Source of the DNA: Alphaproteobacteria bacterium
GTDB taxonomy: Bacteria; Pseudomonadota; Alphaproteobacteria; UBA2966
Assembly: GCA_018654745.1 (NCBI GenBank)
Contig: JABILA010000070.1
Coordinates: 1-63,636, forward strand
Direction: 5' to 3'
Length of the DNA stretch: 63,636 nt
Shown: in pieces, positions 58,417-63,636 of the stretch
Position numbering within the stretch: position 1 is the first letter of the stretch
How the letters are laid out: the number at the start of each line of letters is the position of its first letter
Notes under the pieces: generated by a model
Told to the model about the DNA's origin: nothing
Database searches by the model: none
Seen by the model: only the letters and a program-made list of their open reading frames with translations
Translations under genes and position numbers: made by a program

Positions 58417-60972
58417 ATGGCTCTGCAAAAAACAAGAATACTGATAACCGCCGCGCTGGCAAATATCTTTCTTTTTCTTGCTGTATTCTGGTCAGTTTCT
58501 GCTCTCGCGGACAACCATGACAGTGACCGGGTATCGTACAACAGCGCAACAGGCCTGGCTGCAATTCCCCTGACAGGCGCTGTGCCTGAGGATTTCAGGC
58601 TTAATATGAACGGCCCCTGGCGTGTCTTCAGGGGGCAAATCGTTCGACCTGGCGACGATATTGGCAAATACAAGGTAGAGCATACGGAGCTGCCTGAACG
58701 CTGGCACAGGCAACCCGCAGATATCCGCTCTCGCATGCGGGAAGATGACACCCAGCCTGCTGGCTTTGGCGTGGCGACTTATACCCTGCTTATGCTGGTG
58801 CCAACGACAGACGTCCCGCTTGCCATTCGCGTTCAATCACCTTATTCGGCTTATGAAGTGTGGCTGAACGACAAGCTTGTGGTCTCTAATGGTCATATAT
58901 CCACGAGCAGCAAGGGTTTCCAGGCTTATTACCACACGCGATACATCCCGCTGCCCCCAGGTGAAATCGTCGACATTACTTTCATCGTCGCCAATTTCGA
59001 ACATCGCGCGGGTGGCGTCCTGAGGCCACCGCAAGTGGTCAACCTGAACGCCGAATTAGCCGATACCAAATATCTGGATTTCAGTTATCTGTTTGTTTTT
59101 GGCAGCCTGTTTGCGCTGCTGATCTTCCAGTTTGCCTATTTCGTCCGCAGTCTTCCGAATCAGCCGGAGTGGTCTCATCTCTGGTTCTGTGTGTTATCTG
59201 TGCTGTTGCTGCTGCGACTGGCGATGTTGCAATCCCTGCCAGAACTGGTGATCCCGGATTTTCCTCAGTTCAGCACCAAGGTTCTGGAATACCTGACCAT
59301 ATATCTGGCCCCGGCGGCCTATGTCGGTTTTCTGTCGTCGATGTTTCCCGGTGAATTTCCCCGCTGGTTTCGCTGGCTGGTCTACACCCCCTGCGTCATC
59401 CTGACGACAATCACACTGACAATGCCGGTGTATTTTTTCAGCAGCTTCCAGGACTATGCGATTATCTTCATCCTGGCTGTCGCCTTGTTCAGCCAGGGCG
59501 CCACAATCCTCGCCTGGACAAGAAGCCGGACCGGGGCCGCAGCAGTTGTCATATTTACCGTGGCCTTTGTACTCACATTGGTAAACGATTCCCTGCACTA
59601 TTTTCACGCCTTCGATTTGCGACGCTATGCCTTTGAAGATCTCACCCCCTTTGGCATCGCCCTGTTGTCTATTGGCTATTCCATCGCTCTCGGGTCGCGC
59701 TCCAGAGCCATTTACGATCAGGCGCGAAAGCTGTCGGAGGATCTCAAGACTATTGCAGCCAGCCTCGAGACACGGGTCAAGGACCGCACAGCTGATCTTG
59801 AATTCGCCCGTCACGAAGCCGAACAAACCGCCAAAGAGAAATCGACATTTCTGGCGACGGCCAGTCATGATCTGCGCCAGCCCGTTCACGCCCTGTCAAT
59901 CTTCAATCAATCTCTGCTGTACCAGGTCAACACCCAGCCCGAACTGAAACGCCTGGCCGAAAAGCAACAGCAGCTGGTGATGTCCCTGTCGAACATGCTG
60001 GAATCCATGCTGGATGTATCGAAGCTGGAGGCAGGCACTGTTCAGGCGGCACCGCAGGTCTTTTTGCTCGATACCCTGTTCAGGGCCTTGAATAATGCCC
60101 TTGAGCCTGTGGCGACCCGTGAAGGCGTGAAACTGCGCTTTGTCGCCTCAGGTATCGCCGTCAAGTGCGATCCTTTCCTGCTTAATCGCATTACCGCCAA
60201 TCTTGTCATCAACGCTATCAACGCCTCACCGGATGGCCATGTGCTGGTTGGCGTGCGGGTCGGTCAGAAAAATATCCGCCTCCAGGTGCTGGATAATGGC
60301 GCAGGAATTCCTCTCGAAGCTCAAGGTCGGATATTTGAACAATTTGTCCAGGTGCAGGACGACAGCCGCCCGGCACCAACCGGTCTTGGTCTCGGCCTCA
60401 GCATCGTCACAAACCTCTGTCACCTGATGGACCTGGACGTTTCCCTGGCGTCCATTCCGGATCGCGGAACTGTTATGACAGTGACGATTCCCAGGGTTGA
60501 TCCGAACCTGATTGAACAATCCGAACCTGCAATATCAGTTGATCCCGACTCACCACCAGATTCCGCCGCCAGTGACGGCACCGCCCTGCCCCGGCTGGTT
60601 ATCCTTGCTGTCGACAATGATCCACCGGTGCTGGATGCCATGACTGAAATTCTGCGTCAGTGGGGCCATTCTGCCATGGGGGCTGGCTCTGCCCACGAAG
60701 CCGTGCGTTTGCTGGATGAACTGGGTGAACCTGACCTGTTGCTGTGTGATTACCGACTGGAAGGCCGCCAGACCGGGTTTGAGGTCATCGCCCAGGTCCG
60801 CAGCTACTTTGGCCGCGAAATACCCGCAGCTATCATCACAGGTGCCACCAGCGCCGAAGACCTCAGAACCCTGAATAATTCAGGCCTGCCCATCCTGCAC
60901 AAACCCATCAATTTCCCCCGCATGATCGACGTCCTGAAAGACGCCGCCAGCCGCAAACAAGCGCAGCCCTGA
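58417..60972 (+). CDS. hybrid histidine kinase with 7TMR-DISM-like sensor
   Basis: An 851-residue kinase. An N-terminal signal segment is followed by a periplasmic beta-rich domain (about 30-200, 7TMR-DISM extracellular type 2-like), seven membrane helices (about 215-420) and a coiled coil. HisKA has His in ASHDLRQPVH, then the HATPase domain. The C-terminal receiver has a CDYRLEG motif, with Asp. Such sensors often respond to carbohydrate-like or small extracellular ligands, but this one's signal is unknown. Confidence 0.87.
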   Translation: MALQKTRILITAALANIFLFLAVFWSVSALADNHDSDRVSYNSATGLAAIPLTGAVPEDFRLNMNGPWRVFRGQIVRPGDDIGKYKVEHTELPERWHRQPADIRSRMREDDTQPAGFGVATYTLLMLVPTTDVPLAIRVQSPYSAYEVWLNDKLVVSNGHISTSSKGFQAYYHTRYIPLPPGEIVDITFIVANFEHRAGGVLRPPQVVNLNAELADTKYLDFSYLFVFGSLFALLIFQFAYFVRSLPNQPEWSHLWFCVLSVLLLLRLAMLQSLPELVIPDFPQFSTKVLEYLTIYLAPAAYVGFLSSMFPGEFPRWFRWLVYTPCVILTTITLTMPVYFFSSFQDYAIIFILAVALFSQGATILAWTRSRTGAAAVVIFTVAFVLTLVNDSLHYFHAFDLRRYAFEDLTPFGIALLSIGYSIALGSRSRAIYDQARKLSEDLKTIAASLETRVKDRTADLEFARHEAEQTAKEKSTFLATASHDLRQPVHALSIFNQSLLYQVNTQPELKRLAEKQQQLVMSLSNMLESMLDVSKLEAGTVQAAPQVFLLDTLFRALNNALEPVATREGVKLRFVASGIAVKCDPFLLNRITANLVINAINASPDGHVLVGVRVGQKNIRLQVLDNGAGIPLEAQGRIFEQFVQVQDDSRPAPTGLGLGLSIVTNLCHLMDLDVSLASIPDRGTVMTVTIPRVDPNLIEQSEPAISVDPDSPPDSAASDGTALPRLVILAVDNDPPVLDAMTEILRQWGHSAMGAGSAHEAVRLLDELGEPDLLLCDYRLEGRQTGFEVIAQVRSYFGREIPAAIITGATSAEDLRTLNNSGLPILHKPINFPRMIDVLKDAASRKQAQP

Positions 60973-62052
60973 TCACAAAGCCGTCGTTCCGCTAAACCCG
61001 GAATCACTCTGGTTGGTTGCCGGAAATATCAAACGCGCAGTTGTTCCGACACCTAACTCGCTTTCAATCTTGAAGTCCCCGCCGTGCATTTCCATGAAAG
61101 ACTGGACCAGGGGTAGTCCCAATCCGGTTCCTCCGCGCGCGCCACCTGCCGGGTTATCAATCTGTCCAAATACCTCCAGGGCTGTCGGAATGTCAGCCGC
61201 CTTCATACCGATACCGGTATCCTCAACATCGATTTGTAACCCGCTTCCATCTCCCTCGGAAACCTTGACTAAAATACTTCCACCGGCTTGGGTGAACTTG
61301 ATTGAATTGGACAGAAGATTGATCAGCATCTGTTTAAAAATCCGCGCATCGGCATACGTCGTGACCGCTTCAGATGGCAACTGGGTGGAAATAATAACTT
61401 CGGCTTCATGAGCACGTCCTGCGACAAGTCTGACGGATCCGTCGATTTGAGACGCAACGTCAATAAGCTCAAAATCCGGATTGTACTTGCCCGCATCCAT
61501 TTTCGCGAATTCAAGGATATCACTTATTAACCCATTGAGAAGTTCTCCGGATTCCCTGATATCTTTGAGGGAAATCCTCTGCTCCTCGGTGATTGGACCG
61601 CAATATTCGCTTTCCAGAAGCTGCGAAAAGCCGATTATGGCATTCAGCGGCGTGCGCAGTTCATGGCTCATGTTGGTCAGAAAATCTGATTTGGCGATGT
61701 TCGCTTGCTCAGCCTCGAGGCGTTTTTCATCAAGTTCATGAAGCGTATTACGCAATGTTGATTTTGTTTTTTCAGAATGCAGCAGAACGCTGAACAAAAA
61801 ATACATCAGGCTGGGTGCGACCACAGCAGGCGTAAGGATCGGTAGCAAATGGAACACAGGATCGACTTCAACGTCGATCAGGAAAAATGCCACTTCACCA
61901 AAAACCACAGACATTACAACTGCGATCAAGGAAAAAACAATGGTCAGCGGCATAACGCCATATGTGCTGACATGTTGGGCAAGTGCGATCACCCAACGGG
62001 GTTCAACACCCGCTGCAATATCCACATCACTTTCTGGCAACGTTTTGTTCAT
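60973..62052 (-). CDS. membrane sensor histidine kinase
   Basis: A 359-residue kinase. Two membrane helices lie near the N-terminus (about 30-105), then a short coiled coil. HisKA has His in MSHELRTPLN, and the HATPase ends with GTGLGLPLVQ. No receiver. I place the start at the ATG at 62052, since GGAG is 4 bases upstream; the longer frame adds 12 residues. It is convergent with the previous kinase (its stop is adjacent) and stands alone. Confidence 0.87.
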   Translation of the reverse strand: MNKTLPESDVDIAAGVEPRWVIALAQHVSTYGVMPLTIVFSLIAVVMSVVFGEVAFFLIDVEVDPVFHLLPILTPAVVAPSLMYFLFSVLLHSEKTKSTLRNTLHELDEKRLEAEQANIAKSDFLTNMSHELRTPLNAIIGFSQLLESEYCGPITEEQRISLKDIRESGELLNGLISDILEFAKMDAGKYNPDFELIDVASQIDGSVRLVAGRAHEAEVIISTQLPSEAVTTYADARIFKQMLINLLSNSIKFTQAGGSILVKVSEGDGSGLQIDVEDTGIGMKAADIPTALEVFGQIDNPAGGARGGTGLGLPLVQSFMEMHGGDFKIESELGVGTTARLIFPATNQSDSGFSGTTAL

Positions 62053-62215
62053 TGGCTCCAACGCCGTGCGAAAGAATATACCCGGCAACCTGACGCTAGT
62101 TGATTGGCAAGTCTAGTAAAATCAGGCGTTTGTTAGAGCCCCTCAAACGCATGTTGACCAGGGACTCACCGGAAAATCTGGTGGAAGAAGTATGGCTGTA
62201 TCAAAAACGAATGAA

Positions 62216-62273
62216 AAATGGTGCCCTCAGCCGGACTTGAACCGGCACGGCCTTACGGCCAACGGATTTTAAG
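62216..62273. repeat. left direct repeat of the tRNA-Leu 3' half (candidate attL)
   Basis: These 58 bases are identical to 63448-63505. The segment runs from the anticodon loop to just past the CCA end of tRNA-Leu(UAA). Tyrosine-recombinase islands commonly leave such a copy at the far side of a tRNA gene. The fragment lacks the 5' half, so it is not a functional tRNA. Confidence 0.92.
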
Positions 62274-62325
62274 AGTTAGCAGGCATATCCAATATTTTGA
62301 AAATACTTGATTTATTGCCACCATC

Positions 62326-62352
62326 AAAAACTGTGCAATCATTTCTTGCACA
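62326..62352 (-). terminator. terminator after the hypothetical gene
   Basis: On the minus strand TGTGCAA and TTGCACA form a perfect 7-bp stem with a 7-base loop, followed by GTTTTTG. It lies 44 bases after the stop of the hypothetical gene. Confidence 0.75.
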
Positions 62353-62395
62353 CTCTGTCTGGAAATTGAACGAATCACTTTCCAACAAATACCGC

Positions 62396-63394
62396 TCATT
62401 TAGTTTTCGGATTGGTCAGACAGTGTTGCAGTAAAACCATAACAACGTTCATCACAAGTAGAGCATCTGATCGGGTCGCTTCGTTTTCAGCAGGCTTGGC
62501 CGTACTATTTGTAGCTCGCTCTGAAACGATAAATCCCTGCAATACGCTAACAATCTTCTCTGAATAACGATCAACAGGTATTAACCCCTTTTCCTTGGCT
62601 TCGCCGAATAATTTCCCAACTTCTCCCTTGCCGTTATTGCCTTCTCCTCCAACCAATATCTGCAAGAATTTTTGAACAGTACTATGAGCTTTGGTTATCA
62701 CCTCTGGGTAATTCCCATTAGTGAATTCCGAGAACACATCATTCAAAATAGCGCCAACCGTTTCCCATTTGGGGTCGGCCAAAACTCTTAAAGTCGGCTC
62801 ATAAATCGCCGCAGTGATTTTGTCGTCCTGTACAGGTATGAACCCTTCACGGGTTAATTTCATGTTTACGGAAAATTGCTCGAAAATATGGTTCATATGT
62901 GACGCAAATTGATCAAATTTTTCATACGCGGCCTCGGTCCATTTGTGACGTGACTCTTCATCTTCAGCCGTCGTTGCGATTTTGAGACGACTCGAATCTA
63001 TCTGGAATTTGGCGAGAATAGACAGCATTGTAAAAACCAATGCATCAGGTTCGCCAGTCATAAATATCTCATCAAAGTCTCTGTATGCCGCCTCGGTACG
63101 TTTTTGGAAATTGTACCGTCTGTCGCGGCTATCCCGGCTCGTCGTGGGTGGTATCAAATGAACTCGTTTTCCTGGGCATTGCCGTAGAAATTTGACATTT
63201 AAATACTTTATCGACTCAAGGACACCACTAGATTCGTCGTGAACCCAGGCCCGGTTCTTTAGTTCTTGAAACGCAATATGCTTCTCGTCCCCGTTCAATT
63301 CGCACCAGTCACGTAATCCTATTCTCGGCTGAATAGTTTCAGCCACCTGCGGATCACTTTCACCGAAAACCAAAAATCTTGGAACTTCACGCAT
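62396..63394 (-). CDS. hypothetical protein, possibly abortive-infection-like
   Basis: A 332-residue protein that I do not firmly recognise. Its C-terminal part (about 230-325), beginning with YPEVITKAHSTVQKFLQILV, resembles by memory the C-terminal helical domain seen in some abortive-infection (AbiJ-like) proteins. The usual RN...H RNase motif is not evident: the region reads ERATNSTAKP. No signal peptide or membrane helix is visible. The gene is AT-richer than its surroundings and is the only gene between two direct repeats of tRNA-Leu. A defence role is a guess from this setting. Confidence 0.65.
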   Translation of the reverse strand: MREVPRFLVFGESDPQVAETIQPRIGLRDWCELNGDEKHIAFQELKNRAWVHDESSGVLESIKYLNVKFLRQCPGKRVHLIPPTTSRDSRDRRYNFQKRTEAAYRDFDEIFMTGEPDALVFTMLSILAKFQIDSSRLKIATTAEDEESRHKWTEAAYEKFDQFASHMNHIFEQFSVNMKLTREGFIPVQDDKITAAIYEPTLRVLADPKWETVGAILNDVFSEFTNGNYPEVITKAHSTVQKFLQILVGGEGNNGKGEVGKLFGEAKEKGLIPVDRYSEKIVSVLQGFIVSERATNSTAKPAENEATRSDALLVMNVVMVLLQHCLTNPKTK

Positions 63395-63447
63395 TCTGGT
63401 TTTCCAACTTATTTTGATACTGCTTTTGACTAATGCAGGCAGACAAG

Positions 63448-63505
63448 AAATGGTGCCCTCAGCCGGACTTGAACCGGCACGGCCTTACGGCCAACGGATT
63501 TTAAG
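63448..63505. repeat. right direct repeat within tRNA-Leu (candidate attR)
   Basis: It is identical over 58 bases to 62216-62273, at an offset of 1232. It covers the 3' half of the intact tRNA gene plus 3 bases beyond the CCA. The intact tRNA at this end shows that insertion did not destroy tRNA function. Confidence 0.92.
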
Positions 63506-63537
63506 TCCGGCGCGTCTACCAATTCCGCCATGAGGGC
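63451..63537 (-). tRNA. tRNA-Leu(UAA)
   Basis: The minus strand folds as a complete 87-base class II tRNA. The 7-bp acceptor stem is GCCCTCA/TGAGGGC, the D-arm GCGGAATTGGTAGACGC, and the anticodon loop CTTAAAA with anticodon TAA. A long variable arm and the GGTTCAAGTCC T-loop follow, and the CCA end is encoded. A promoter lies just upstream. Confidence 0.96.
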
Positions 63538-63557
63538 ACGGAGGTGGCAAGGTCTGA

Positions 63558-63586
63558 GATATACTTGAAGACTGGCCGGGCGACAA
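63558..63586 (-). promoter_or_regulatory. promoter of tRNA-Leu
   Basis: On the minus strand TTGTCG (63586-63581) and TATATC (63563-63558) are separated by exactly 17 bases and lie about 20 bases before the tRNA 5' end. This is a sound housekeeping-type promoter. Confidence 0.7.
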
Positions 63587-63636
63587 GTTGGCTGATGGAT
63601 GAATTCTCGATTTTTCAGGGGTGTCCGATATAAGCA

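Larger units (their letters stand above)
62053..62395. other. 343-base region at the left end of the tRNA-flanked element
   Basis: It holds the left copy of the tRNA-Leu 3' repeat (62216-62273) and a terminator (62326-62352) for the hypothetical gene. Nothing else stands out. Confidence 0.7.

Overview
The window is a stretch of chromosome from a motile, flagellated alphaproteobacterium. The evidence is the CtrA-type master regulator, ChpT phosphotransferase, SciP-like CtrA inhibitor, FlbD activator, a DivK-like receiver and an Alphaproteobacteria-style fliF-fliH-fliN-flbD-flhA gene order. FlhF and FlhG suggest polar flagella, and a Rhodospirillales-like lineage fits best. This placement is inferred from gene content only.

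Layout. (1) Bases 142-7231 hold an operon for a Nap-like periplasmic molybdoenzyme: a five-haem NapC-type cytochrome, a dihaem class I cytochrome c, a NapA-like catalytic subunit, NapG- and NapH-like iron-sulphur proteins, an unrecognised exported protein and a NapF-like ferredoxin. No NapB is seen and no NapD is complete in the window. (2) After a Sel1-repeat gene on the minus strand, 8444-27233 is a flagellar block: fliK, flgD, flgE, sciP, fliF, fliH, fliN, motA, flbD, flhA, flhF, flhG, a second FliK-like gene, a QueF-like T-fold gene with no cysteine, and fliJ and fliI on the minus strand. fliG and motB are absent. (3) ctrA (27542) starts a control and chemotaxis block, followed on the minus strand by cheR, cheB, cheY, cheW and a long cheA carrying a receiver domain, then chpT. 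(4) Bases 35544-39985 encode an NAD-dependent formate dehydrogenase whose two small electron-transfer subunits are fused. (5) Bases 39992-46047 hold mixed metabolic genes: an AhpD-like protein, a short-chain dehydrogenase, a two-subunit B12-dependent mutase with an unusual active site, a sulfotransferase and an unusual AAA+ ATPase. (6) Bases 46191-49314 are a molybdenum-cofactor locus (a one-domain ModE-like regulator, mobA, fdhD, moaA) with a candidate ModE operator between fdhD and moaA. It plausibly serves both molybdoenzymes in the window. (7) Then come an orphan cheZ, a lipoprotein, NAD kinase, threonine synthase, a TetR-family regulator and an SDR. (8) Bases 54978-62052 are a signalling cluster with three histidine kinases and two response regulators. 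(9) The right end carries tRNA-Leu(UAA). A 58-bp direct repeat of its 3' half lies 1232 bp away and brackets one hypothetical gene that may be defence-related: a very small tRNA-inserted element or the remnant of a larger island.

How the parts fit. The sigma-54 type promoter before fliK, the FlbD activator and the CtrA/ChpT/SciP genes indicate that the flagellar genes follow the cell-cycle cascade known from Caulobacter. The chemotaxis operon and the distant CheZ would control the motor. Formate oxidation and the Nap-like enzyme both need bis-MGD, which explains the nearby mobA, fdhD and moaA. Start codons were adjusted from Shine-Dalgarno position, promoter position or family length for sel1, sciP-adjacent fliF, fliI, ctrA, the QueF-like gene, the mutase, moaA, cheZ, NAD kinase, tetR, the SDR, divK and the last histidine kinase.
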